From contig DASXJR010000070.1 in NCBI GenBank assembly GCA_036497285.1, positions 1 through 31,093 of the forward strand: DNA of 31,093 bases. Reading direction: 5' to 3'. The number at the start of each line of letters is the position of its first letter. The first letter of the stretch is position 1. Under the pieces are notes generated by a model, which saw nothing but the letters and a program-made list of their open reading frames with translations, was not told where the DNA came from and did no database searches. This DNA is from RYN-133 sp036497285 (GTDB taxonomy: Bacteria > Actinomycetota > Actinomycetes > Mycobacteriales > Jatrophihabitantaceae). Position numbers and translations under genes: made by a program. Of the stretch, positions 7,939 through 15,334 are shown piece by piece.

Positions 7939-7988
7939 CCTCCCCCTCGGAAGAACCTCACCCGGGTGAGATTGCGTCGCGGGGGATG
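7939..7988. promoter_or_regulatory. 50-bp dyad between divergent sigma gene and small ORF
   Basis: The centre is a perfect 14-base palindrome CTCACCCGGGTGAG (7957-7970). The 18-base flanks are also inverted copies of one another at 11 of 18 positions, including GGGGGA blocks at equivalent distances. Each strand therefore reads GGGTGAG(A/G)TT followed by a G-run towards its own gene. It lies 71 bases from the sigma start and 50 bases from the small ORF start. This symmetry suits either an operator for a dimeric regulator or two mirror-image promoters recognised by the same sigma factor. No consensus -35/-10 pair was assigned with certainty. Confidence 0.6.
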
Positions 7989-8020
7989 TTCGACCGTGAC
8001 GAAAGCGGCATGCTCGGCGT

Positions 8021-8245
8021 ATGGGCGGACGGTTTTATCGGATCCGGATCCGGGGCTCGTTGAGTACGCGCTTCGACGAGGCCTTTGATTCGATGTGTCT
8101 CGAGCCAGACCGCGGCGACACAGTGTTGTCGGGTGTGTGCGTCGACGCCTCCGCGCTGTTCGGTGTTCTCGACCAGGTGCGAGATTTCGGCCTGGATCTG
8201 ATCGACGTCGAGTCCTTCGCCATTGTCCCCGAACGGTCTCAGTGA
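8021..8245 (+). CDS. Small conserved hypothetical protein, 74 aa
   Basis: Short protein beginning RFYRIRIRGSLSTRFDEAFDSM, then GDTVLSGVCVDASALFGVLDQVRDFGLDLIDVESF. I recognise this layout from small actinobacterial hypothetical proteins: strand-rich start, acidic middle, TVL.G...D..AL.G.LD..RD.GL.L. pattern. That recall, plus codon-position composition that looks coding, is why I keep it. The alternating hydrophobic pattern suggests a small alpha/beta fold; no signal, metal site or DNA-binding motif is visible. There is no clear ribosome site, so it may be leaderless. It lies on the + strand between the sigma and anti-sigma genes, which are both on the minus strand, and ends 6 bases from the anti-sigma stop. 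Function unknown. Confidence 0.72.
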   Translation: MGGRFYRIRIRGSLSTRFDEAFDSMCLEPDRGDTVLSGVCVDASALFGVLDQVRDFGLDLIDVESFAIVPERSQ

Positions 8246-8251
8246 GGGGTG

Positions 8252-8527
8252 CTATTCGGAGCGCGTCGAGAGATCGCGGAAGGCGGCGATAAGCTCGGAC
8301 TTCGCCGCGGGCGACAAGCTGTCCAGTGGTGCTTGTCCGACCATCTGCAAGGTGGTCTTCAGCTGTCGCACGTACTCGGCGCAAGCGGTGCACAGCGTGA
8401 GGTGAGCTTCCAGCTCTATCCGTGTCCCGCTGTCCAGTGCGCCCTCGAGGTAGTCGGTCACAAGTTCGACGACCTCCTGGCATCGGATCGTCAGGCCGGG
8501 CTCGACGCTGTCTGCCATGGGCGCCAT
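8252..8527 (-). CDS. Zinc-finger (ZAS/zf-HC2) anti-sigma factor
   Basis: About 91-aa cytoplasmic anti-sigma protein. It contains CQEVVELVTDYLEGALDSG, then HLTLCTAC. His42, Cys46 and Cys49 form the HxxxCxxC zinc motif, with Cys16 as the fourth ligand. No membrane helix follows, so it is a soluble ZAS-type factor, often redox-sensitive in this family. Starts at 8530, 8527 and 8518 are possible; 8527 has GAGG 4 bases upstream, whereas 8518 would give a start closer to the conserved domain. It begins 11 bases after the GH15 stop, so it is probably cotranscribed with GH15. The expected partner is the ECF sigma at 7230-7886. Usual order is sigma then anti-sigma; here anti-sigma comes first and is separated by an opposite-strand gene. 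Confidence 0.87.
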   Translation of the reverse strand: MAPMADSVEPGLTIRCQEVVELVTDYLEGALDSGTRIELEAHLTLCTACAEYVRQLKTTLQMVGQAPLDSLSPAAKSELIAAFRDLSTRSE

Positions 8528-8537
8528 CATGCCTCGC

Positions 8538-10370
8538 TCAGCCGGACTCGGCACGGCGTCGTGCCTCAGCGATCTCCCACGCGGCGTTGACCAGCCCGAT
8601 GTGGCTGAAGGCCTGGGGGAAGTTGCCTAGCAGCTCGCCGGTATCCGGATCGATCTCCTCGGCCAGCAGGCCGACGTCGTTGACGAATGCGATCGCTCTT
8701 TGGAACACAGTGGTCGCGCGCTCGATCTGGTCGGATTTCGCCAGCGCACGCGCGAGCCAGAACGTACAGAGCAGGAAGGACCCTTCCTCGCCGGCAAGTC
8801 CGTCGACGCCGTCCTCGGCGCGGTAGCGGTAGACCAGGCCCCGTTCGTCGGTCAGGCGTTGGTCGATTGCGTCGATCGTCGCGAGCATGCGCGGGTCATC
8901 GGCAGGGAGGAAGCCGACGATCGACATCATCAGGTTCGATGCGTCCAGCGCGGTGGAGCCGACGTACTGGGTGAATGCATTCGCTTCGTCGCTCCAGCCG
9001 TCGCGCATCACCGTGTCCCAGATCTGGTCGCGGTCGCGCGTCCACCCGGCTACGCGGTCTTCCGCTTCGAGCAGTTGTGCGAGACCGATGGCACGGTCGA
9101 GCGCCACCCAACACATGACCTTGGAGTACAGGAAGTGCTGCGGCTCGCCACGGACTTCCCAGATACCTTGGTCCTTCTCCTCCCAGCGCGTGGCGGCGGC
9201 ATCGGCGCAGGCGATCAGGAATCTCTTCGTGTCGTCATCGATCGCCTTGAGTTGTTCGGCGAGTCGATGGGCCGCGCCCAGCACCTCGCCGTAGACGTCG
9301 ATCTGTTGCTGGTTCCACGCGCCGTTACCCACGCGGACCGGTCGGCTGTCGCGCCATCCCTCCAGGTGGGGGAGCGTGCGTTCGGTGAGGTCGTGCTCGC
9401 TGCCGACTCCGAACATGATTTGCAGTCCTTCGGCGGGACCGACGCCGGAGGCGGCCGCTGTTGCCATGAAGGCGAAAAAGTCGTCCGCCTCGTCCGGACA
9501 CGCAGCGATCCAGAGCGCCTCCATCGTGAAACTGGCGTCGCGGACCCAGGAGTAGCGGTAGTCCCAGTTCCGCTCGCCGCCAACGCCCTCCGGAAGCGAC
9601 GTCGTTGCCGCCGCCACGATCGCACCGCTGGGCTGGAACGACAGAGCATGTAGTACCCGCCCGCTGTGGTGCACGAGATCAGCCCACGGCCCGTCGTAGG
9701 CCTGGTGCAATTCTGACCACGATTGCCACGCCCGGATCGTGTTGTCCACCTCGGCAGCGAGGGCCCGCTGGGACCACACGCGTGCCGGATCCTGCTCGAG
9801 TGTCGTGCGATGCAACGCGAAGTGAAGGGTGTCGCCGGCGCGCAGCGTGGCATGTCCGCGGGCATGTGCGCCGGACAGATCCAGGGGCACGGGGCACGTC
9901 AAGACCAACCACTCGGCGCCCCCACGGGCGGTGACGCCGGCGTCGACGGTGCTGAGCAAAGGGACGATCAGCCCATACTCCGGTCGCGGCGCATAGTCGA
10001 TGTCGATATCGACCTCACCGTCGTTGCATTCCGCACGCCGTACCAGCAGATGCGGCACATCGTGGCCGAGCCGGTGCCCGCCGTTGCCCGCGCCCATCGC
10101 CAGGAGATCGGTCAAGACGAGGGTGCCGGTCGGCGTGGTGAACGTTGTCCGCAGGACCATCGTGCGATCGATGTAGTGGCGGGTGCTTGTCCACTGTCCG
10201 GCGGGTGCGATCTGCCAGTGACCCGCTTCGTCGCCCAGGAGCCGTCCGAAAACGGATGGGCTGTCGAAGCGCGGGAAGCTCAACCAGTCGATCGAGCCGG
10301 ACGTGGTCACGAGCGCGCTCGAGTGCCGGTCGGACAGCAGGGCGTGATCTGCGATCGGGGTTGATGACAT
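8538..10370 (-). CDS. Glycoside hydrolase family 15 protein (glucoamylase/trehalase type)
   Basis: 610-aa protein, full length for bacterial GH15. The N-terminal beta-sandwich domain (about 1-230: IADHALLSDRHSSALVTTSGSIDWL..RFDSPSVFGRLL) is followed by the (alpha/alpha)6 catalytic domain. Landmarks are GGERNWDYRYSWVRDASF (264-281), NGAWNQQQIDVYGEVLGAA (349-367) and GIWEVRG (402-408, candidate catalytic acid Glu405). EEGSFLLCTFW lies at 528-538, and AEEIDPDTGELLGNFPQAFSH (570-590) carries the candidate base Glu571/572. No signal peptide, so cytosolic. Actinobacterial members of this type include cytosolic trehalases; product is free glucose. Good SD (GAGGAGCG) before the ATG. It follows the antiporter gene by 66 bases on the same strand and leads into the anti-sigma gene. 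Substrate (trehalose or alpha-glucan) not deducible. Confidence 0.93.
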   Translation of the reverse strand: MSSTPIADHALLSDRHSSALVTTSGSIDWLSFPRFDSPSVFGRLLGDEAGHWQIAPAGQWTSTRHYIDRTMVLRTTFTTPTGTLVLTDLLAMGAGNGGHRLGHDVPHLLVRRAECNDGEVDIDIDYAPRPEYGLIVPLLSTVDAGVTARGGAEWLVLTCPVPLDLSGAHARGHATLRAGDTLHFALHRTTLEQDPARVWSQRALAAEVDNTIRAWQSWSELHQAYDGPWADLVHHSGRVLHALSFQPSGAIVAAATTSLPEGVGGERNWDYRYSWVRDASFTMEALWIAACPDEADDFFAFMATAAASGVGPAEGLQIMFGVGSEHDLTERTLPHLEGWRDSRPVRVGNGAWNQQQIDVYGEVLGAAHRLAEQLKAIDDDTKRFLIACADAAATRWEEKDQGIWEVRGEPQHFLYSKVMCWVALDRAIGLAQLLEAEDRVAGWTRDRDQIWDTVMRDGWSDEANAFTQYVGSTALDASNLMMSIVGFLPADDPRMLATIDAIDQRLTDERGLVYRYRAEDGVDGLAGEEGSFLLCTFWLARALAKSDQIERATTVFQRAIAFVNDVGLLAEEIDPDTGELLGNFPQAFSHIGLVNAAWEIAEARRRAESG

Positions 10371-10436
10371 CAGGCGCTCCTCAAATCGTTGCTTGCTCTT
10401 GCAGACTCGAATGCCGCGTGAGCGTTACGCACGCGG

Positions 10437-11666
10437 TCACATCGTCGTGGCGACCAGATCGCGTCGTGTGCTGCCTGCTGGCGGCGTGGATTCCCCTTTG
10501 CGCAACAGAGTCAGCGCGACGACAGGGAACACGAGCACAGACAGGAGGCCGGCGAAGACCAGGGCGGCAGCCGTCACCGGAGTGATCCGGCCGAGCTCGA
10601 CACCGATCTGGGTCGCGGTAACGATGAACGGCAGCGAGGTCGCCTGCAGCAGTCCGATTGCGATCGACGCACGGCGTCCCTGGGTACGCAGATTGAGAAA
10701 CGCGGGCACGCCGCGCACGATGAGCAGGGCGATGAGGAAGATGGGCACGCGCAGAAGTGCTGACGGCTGATCCAGCAGCCCTTTCAGGTCGAGCCGGATG
10801 CCACTGCTGATGAAGAAGACCGGAATCAGGAAGCCGAATCCGATCGCCTCGAGTTTCGCCCGGAAGTTCGGATGGCTCGACGAGTCGCGATCGACAACGC
10901 TCACGACAACTCCCGCGAGGAACGCGCCGAGGATGCTCTCCAGGCCGAATCGCTCTGCGAGCGCGGTGAACGCGACGAGCAGCACGACCGCGAACCGCAC
11001 CCGGATCTCAGCCGTGGTGTCCTGCAGGCGCAAAAGCACCTTTCCCAGGCGCATGGAACGACCGGCCCGGGACACGACGAGCGCAGTCACCACGACCAGC
11101 ACCGCGAACGCAATGATGAGGACAAGCCGGCTCCCGGGAGTCCCGTCGTCGGCGGAGAAGAAGAGCGACAGAAGCAGGATCGCGGAGAAGTCGGCCACGG
11201 TGGCAGCGACGATCGCGGTCTGGCCAACCTCACCGTCCGACTGCCCGGCGTCTTTGAGGACGGGCACGACGAGCCCGAGTGACGTCGCCGAGAGCGCGAT
11301 CGCCAGCAGCAACGGGCTCCTCACCCAGTCGGCAGCGTGCAGACCGAACCCGATCGGGACGCCGAGTGCCAGGGTGATCAGGTAGCCGACCACCGCGGTG
11401 CGCAGCAGGCGTCCGCGCAGTCTTTTAGGGTCGATTTCAAGTCCGGACAGGAAGAGCAGGAAGGCAAGGCCGATCAGACCGAGGATCTGCACCGGCAGGT
11501 CGACCTCGACCCAACCGAGGACCGACGGCCCGAGCACGATTCCTGCGACGATCTCGAGAACGACCCCGGGCAGCCGCAGCCGCGGCGCGAAGCCGAGCAG
11601 AAGCGGTGCCCCAGCCGCCACCAGGCACACGATGAACAAGTTTGAGAACGACGTGTCCGGCATCAT
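10437..11666 (-). CDS. CPA2-family cation/proton antiporter
   Basis: 409-aa membrane protein with around 12 hydrophobic helices, a KefB/NhaS-like Na+/H+ or K+/H+ exchanger. Visible family features are LPGVVLEIVAGIVLGPSVLGWV near the N-terminus, then GLAFLLFLSGLEIDPKRLRGR. SATSLGLVVPVLKDAGQSDGEVGQ follows, with AATVADFSAILLL carrying the probable ion-binding acidic residue, and later LESILGAFLAGVVVSVVDRDS and IGFGFLIPVFFISSGIRLDL. No C-terminal TrkA-N domain, unlike full-length Kef proteins. The start is one of two tandem ATGs (11666/11663), 11 bases after the flavoprotein stop; an upstream open frame overlaps the flavoprotein gene and is rejected. Probably cotranscribed with it. Ion specificity unknown. 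Confidence 0.92.
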   Translation of the reverse strand: MMPDTSFSNLFIVCLVAAGAPLLLGFAPRLRLPGVVLEIVAGIVLGPSVLGWVEVDLPVQILGLIGLAFLLFLSGLEIDPKRLRGRLLRTAVVGYLITLALGVPIGFGLHAADWVRSPLLLAIALSATSLGLVVPVLKDAGQSDGEVGQTAIVAATVADFSAILLLSLFFSADDGTPGSRLVLIIAFAVLVVVTALVVSRAGRSMRLGKVLLRLQDTTAEIRVRFAVVLLVAFTALAERFGLESILGAFLAGVVVSVVDRDSSSHPNFRAKLEAIGFGFLIPVFFISSGIRLDLKGLLDQPSALLRVPIFLIALLIVRGVPAFLNLRTQGRRASIAIGLLQATSLPFIVTATQIGVELGRITPVTAAALVFAGLLSVLVFPVVALTLLRKGESTPPAGSTRRDLVATTM

Positions 11667-11676
11667 GGCGCAACGC

Positions 11677-13059
11677 TCACAATCCGTAGGTCTCGAGGAG
11701 GTGCAGCCACACCTCGCTGAGTGTCGGGAAGGACGGGACGGCATGCCACAGCACGTCGAGCGGCACCGCACCGACGATCGCCACCGTCGCCGAGTGAAGC
11801 AACTCCTGCACGCCCGGACCGGTAAAGGTCGCGCCGACCAGAACGCGACGCGACTCGTCGACGACGAGCTTGCTCGTACCGCGAATACCGTTGCCCTGCG
11901 TGTACGCGCCGGGCACATCCCCCGTGCCGTATGTCACGACGCGGACGGGCAGGCCACGCTCACGTGCCTGCCCCTCGGTGAGACCGACCGCGCACACCTG
12001 CGGATCGGTGAACGTGACCCTTGGAACCACGTCGTGACTTGCCCGATCTCGCACGTCGTTGCCGAGGATCACATCGGCGGCGACACGCGCCTGGTATTTG
12101 CCCATGTGCGTCAACTGCGCCAGTCCGTTGCAGTCGCCGATCGCGTAGAGCCATTCACCGTCGACACCGACCGCGCGCAGTCGGTCGTCCACCGTGACGC
12201 TGCGACCCGCACTGAGCCCGATCGAGTCGAAGCCGAGTTCGTCGGCCATGACCCGCCGCCCGGTGGCGACGAGAATCTCGTCGGCGACGTATGCGCGATC
12301 GGCAAGCTCGACGACCACCGGTCCGTCGGTGCCGTCGCGATGTACGCGCTCGATCGCGGCGTCCAACACGACCGACACTCCGCCCCGTTCGAGAGCATCT
12401 CGCACCTCGTCGCCGGCGAACGGCTCCTCGCGGGCGAGCAGCCGAGCGGCCCCTTCGAAGAGCGTGACTTGGTCGCACCCGAGGCGGCGGTAGGCCTGGG
12501 CGAGTTCGACACCGATCGCCCCGCCTCCGATTACGAGCAGTCGCGATGGAATTGCTTTGGTCGCGGTCGCATCCCGGTTGTCCCATGGCTGGGCATCGAC
12601 CAGTCCCGGGATCGGGGGAATCGCCGGACGGGTGCCGGTAGCCAGCACGACCGCTCGGGCCGCCGTCAGCCGTCGCGTTCCCGGACCGGTCACCAGCACC
12701 GTTCGCGCACCGTCCAACCGGCCGGTTCCGCGGATCAGTTCGATGCCCCGCTCGCGCAGCCACGGCAGTTGCCCCTTGTCACTCCAACCATTCGTCATGT
12801 AGTCGCGTTGCGCGAGCGCAGCGGCCACGTCGACCTTGCCGGTCACTGCGGAACTGGCTCCGGGCACGCGGTGAACTGCTGCCAGGACGTCGCCGGGACG
12901 GATGAGCGTCTTGCTCGGGATGCAGCCCCAGTAAGAGCACTCGCCGCCGACGAGTTCGCGCTCGACCAGCGCGACGGACAGCCCACCATCGGCGCATCGA
13001 CCTGCCAGCACCTCGCCCGCCGGGCCGCCACCGATCACGATCACGTCGAACTCGTCCAT
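11677..13059 (-). CDS. FAD-dependent pyridine nucleotide-disulfide oxidoreductase
   Basis: 460-aa flavoprotein of the dihydrolipoamide dehydrogenase/mercuric reductase family. FAD site DVIVIGGGPAGEVLA (5-19) and redox disulfide GGECSYWGCIPSK (Cys41 and Cys46). The NAD(P) site is LLVIGGGAIGVELAQAYRRLG. The second FAD motif is LYAIGDCNGLAQLTHMGKYQA, and the dimerisation domain is C-terminal. The C-terminal helix reads HAVPSFPTLSE where lipoamide dehydrogenases have a catalytic His (HPTLSE): that His is replaced by Phe. It is therefore unlikely to be a true lipoamide dehydrogenase, and its electron acceptor is open. GAGGAG precedes the ATG at 13059; an earlier in-frame start lacks support. Lies between redoxin (85-base gap) and antiporter (10-base gap). 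Confidence 0.92.
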   Translation of the reverse strand: MDEFDVIVIGGGPAGEVLAGRCADGGLSVALVERELVGGECSYWGCIPSKTLIRPGDVLAAVHRVPGASSAVTGKVDVAAALAQRDYMTNGWSDKGQLPWLRERGIELIRGTGRLDGARTVLVTGPGTRRLTAARAVVLATGTRPAIPPIPGLVDAQPWDNRDATATKAIPSRLLVIGGGAIGVELAQAYRRLGCDQVTLFEGAARLLAREEPFAGDEVRDALERGGVSVVLDAAIERVHRDGTDGPVVVELADRAYVADEILVATGRRVMADELGFDSIGLSAGRSVTVDDRLRAVGVDGEWLYAIGDCNGLAQLTHMGKYQARVAADVILGNDVRDRASHDVVPRVTFTDPQVCAVGLTEGQARERGLPVRVVTYGTGDVPGAYTQGNGIRGTSKLVVDESRRVLVGATFTGPGVQELLHSATVAIVGAVPLDVLWHAVPSFPTLSEVWLHLLETYGL

Positions 13060-13112
13060 CTGGGGTCTCCTCGCCGGTTGCATCTCGTTAGCCGAATTGA
13101 AGTCACCTGAAA

Positions 13113-13124
13113 AACACGCGTGTT
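13113..13124. promoter_or_regulatory. 12-bp palindrome upstream of flavoprotein gene
   Basis: AACACGCGTGTT is a perfect palindrome in the 85-base gap between redoxin and flavoprotein genes, 53 bases upstream of the flavoprotein ATG, in a locally AT-richer stretch. It is the longest gap inside this gene cluster, so an internal promoter for flavoprotein plus antiporter is possible, with this as operator. No second copy was noticed in the window. Confidence 0.35.
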
Positions 13125-13144
13125 ACGTCGTGCCTCGAGTCGGC

Positions 13145-13696
13145 TCAGGCGGCGGAGTGAACCGCATCCGCCCACGCGTCACGTGCCTCACGGGTCGTGG
13201 GGTCGAAGTCCGCCTTCGTGCGGCGGAACAGATCCTGCAGGTCTTCCCACAGTTGGTTGGCCGAGGGCCGACCCCAGAACCAGTAGCCGCAGTACACGCT
13301 GTCGATCACCAGTCCCGGCGCGAGCACCAGCGTGTGCGGCACGGTCGCGCGATGGTGCGGGTCGGTGTACTCCTCGATCTCGAGGGTGCGTTGCACCTCG
13401 AACTCGTCGTCGGAGAGGAAGGTCCACCACGCCCCGGTTGCGATCTTCATCTTGTTGGTGTCGTCCAGATCATTCGGCAGGATCGTGACCAGCGTCGTGA
13501 AGGCGACCGGCACGACCTCCTGGAGCTTGAGCAGCTCCTTGTGGTGCTGCCGCTCGCGTGGGCAATGCTCTCCGCGCCCGAGCTGCAGCAGCATTGCGTT
13601 GTCGCCCTGCAGATCTGACAGGTTGTGCCTCGTGCCGGTGTCGTCGGGGAGTTCGAAGTCGGGCAGCACAGCTCCGAGGGTGAGTCCTCTGCTCAT
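13145..13696 (-). CDS. Redoxin (AhpC/TSA-like) domain protein
   Basis: 183-aa thioredoxin-fold protein. The start is fixed by a strong AAAGGAG site 8 bases before the ATG. The N-terminus LTLGAVLPDFELPDDTGTRHNLSDLQGDNAMLLQL is peroxiredoxin-like. The peroxidatic position is Cys45 in GRGEHCPRERQHHKELL. The usual peroxiredoxin TPVCT motif is replaced by HCPRER. The only other cysteine is in VYCGYWFWGRPS near residue 135, which might resolve the first. Expected role is thiol-dependent peroxide reduction or disulfide exchange. It follows GMC by 25 bases and precedes the disulfide oxidoreductase, a natural candidate for recycling it. A GMC enzyme can produce peroxide, which gives the pair a plausible purpose (inference). 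Confidence 0.85.
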   Translation of the reverse strand: MSRGLTLGAVLPDFELPDDTGTRHNLSDLQGDNAMLLQLGRGEHCPRERQHHKELLKLQEVVPVAFTTLVTILPNDLDDTNKMKIATGAWWTFLSDDEFEVQRTLEIEEYTDPHHRATVPHTLVLAPGLVIDSVYCGYWFWGRPSANQLWEDLQDLFRRTKADFDPTTREARDAWADAVHSAA

Positions 13697-13721
13697 GGTG
13701 AGCTCCTTTCACGCGTGCGAG

Positions 13722-15323
13722 TCATCGCCCGTGTCCCGCCGTCTCGAGAATCGGCAACGCGGGGATGGGCGGTGACGACTGTTGCGTGGTGCGGCCGAGC
13801 CGCTGTGCCACCGTGTCGGCCACGCGCAGTGCGTTGGCGATGATCGTCAGTGTCGGGTTCACCGCCGTGCTTGAGACGAAGAAGCTCGAGTCGGCGACGT
13901 AGACGTTGTCGACGTCGTGCAGCTTGCAGTTCAGGTCGAGTGCGGTGGTCTCGGGATCAGTACCGAACCGGATCGTGCCGTTCTGGTGTGCGACTCCGCC
14001 GATGCCGAGGCGGCCGCCGACGTACTGACGGTTTTCGTAGACATCGGCGCGGCAGCGGATCCTGTCCAGCAGGCCCATGAACTTCTCGCGGAGTCGCTGG
14101 TGCGCCTCGAGATTGCTCGGCGTGTAGCTCAATCGGATCTCACCGTCCGCGCCCAGCGTGACCCGGTTGTCGGGACGCGGCAGATCCTCGGTCGTCAACC
14201 AGAAGTCGATCGAGTGCCGGGCGAGCTCGGCCGGGTCGGCCGCGTCCGGCACGTCGAAGCCGATCAGGACGGCCTCGCTCTTGCCGAGCATTTGCATCGC
14301 GCCCAGCGGGTAAGGCCAGTCGCCGTCACCGAAGTAGTAGTCGTTGATGCCCAGCGTCTTCTGGAACTTCGTCGGGTTCGGCGTTTTCGAGAACGCGATC
14401 AACGACGAGTTGTTGTGCAACATCAGGTGCCGCCCGACGACGCCGCTGGCGTTTCCCAGGCCGTCCGGATGCCGCTCGTTCGCCGATCGCAGCAGCAGGG
14501 CCGCGGAGTTGATAGCGCCGCCGGCTACGACGACGACGTCGGCCGTGTACATCTCGACGGCGCCGTCACGCTCGACCACGACCCGGTCGACTCGGCGACC
14601 GGAGGCATCCGTTTCAAGTCGGCTGACATACGCGCCGGTCAAGAGCGTGACGTTGGGGTACCGCAACGCCGGTTCGACGCAGATGACCTGCGCGTCGGCC
14701 TTGCCGTTCACCAAGCATGGGAAGCCGTCGCAGGTCGAGCAGCGAACGCATGCCGACCGTTCCGGCGCAGACTCGTCGATCAGGATCCCGTTGGGCAGTG
14801 GGAACGGCTGCAGCCCGGCGGCGGCGAGGTCGCGGTTGAGCTGAGCGATCCGCGGCTCGTCGCTGATCGCCGGGAACGGATAGCCCTCGCTCGCCGGTGG
14901 TTCGGTCGGGTCGGATCCACGCTCTCCGTGCACCTGATAGAGCCGCTCGGCTCGCGTGTACCACGGCTCGAGTTCGGGGTAGGAGATCGGCCAGGCCGGT
15001 GAGACACCGTCGACATGCTCGATCCGGTCGAAGTCACGCTCGCGGAATCGGAACAGGATCGCGCCGTACATCTTGGTGTTTCCACCGACGTAGTAGTGCT
15101 GTTTCGGCTTGAACGACTTGCCGTTCTGGTCTGTCCAGGTGCCGGAATTGTGGTAGCGGCCTTCGGCCCAGACTGATGCCGGGCTCCAGTTCTCCGCTTC
15201 GCGCGGCAGCCATCCGCCACGTTCTAACAGCAGAACTTTGGCACCCGTCGGGGCCAAGGCATGGGTCAGTGTTCCGCCGCCGGCTCCGGAGCCGATGACG
15301 ATGACGTCGTAGTGATCGGTCAT
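13722..15323 (-). CDS. GMC family oxidoreductase
   Basis: 533-aa FAD-dependent alcohol/sugar oxidoreductase. The ADP-binding motif DVIVIGSGAGGGTLTHAL is at 6-23, HYYVGGNTKMYGAILFRFRERDF (77-99) is the GMC flavin-contact segment, and VVVVAGGAINSAALLLRS follows at 263-280. At the C-terminus, catalytic His446 (GGVAHQNGT) and Asn489 (AVNPTLTI) are both present. An unusual cysteine cluster C192-x2-C195-x2-C198-x4-C203 (in ACVRCSTCDGFPC) sits in the middle. Such clusters occur in GMC dehydrogenases of the fructose/gluconate type, where some bind iron-sulfur; whether this one does is unknown. ATG 15323 has a clear GAGGAG site; an upstream open frame only overlaps the cyclase gene. Starts 11 bases after the cyclase stop. 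No signal peptide seen. Confidence 0.93.
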   Translation of the reverse strand: MTDHYDVIVIGSGAGGGTLTHALAPTGAKVLLLERGGWLPREAENWSPASVWAEGRYHNSGTWTDQNGKSFKPKQHYYVGGNTKMYGAILFRFRERDFDRIEHVDGVSPAWPISYPELEPWYTRAERLYQVHGERGSDPTEPPASEGYPFPAISDEPRIAQLNRDLAAAGLQPFPLPNGILIDESAPERSACVRCSTCDGFPCLVNGKADAQVICVEPALRYPNVTLLTGAYVSRLETDASGRRVDRVVVERDGAVEMYTADVVVVAGGAINSAALLLRSANERHPDGLGNASGVVGRHLMLHNNSSLIAFSKTPNPTKFQKTLGINDYYFGDGDWPYPLGAMQMLGKSEAVLIGFDVPDAADPAELARHSIDFWLTTEDLPRPDNRVTLGADGEIRLSYTPSNLEAHQRLREKFMGLLDRIRCRADVYENRQYVGGRLGIGGVAHQNGTIRFGTDPETTALDLNCKLHDVDNVYVADSSFFVSSTAVNPTLTIIANALRVADTVAQRLGRTTQQSSPPIPALPILETAGHGR

Positions 15324-15334
15324 GGTGGGTCTCC

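Noticed and set aside
7887..8483. N-terminal extension of the sigma factor (open frame of about 200 extra codons)
   Set aside because: It runs through the palindromic control region and opposite the small conserved gene; sigma region 2 starts right after ATG 7886.
11398..13110. Long + strand open frame (about 570 codons) opposite the flavoprotein gene
   Set aside because: Antisense shadow of a clearly coding gene in GC-rich DNA; no family motifs and low-complexity Arg/Asp/His-rich translation.
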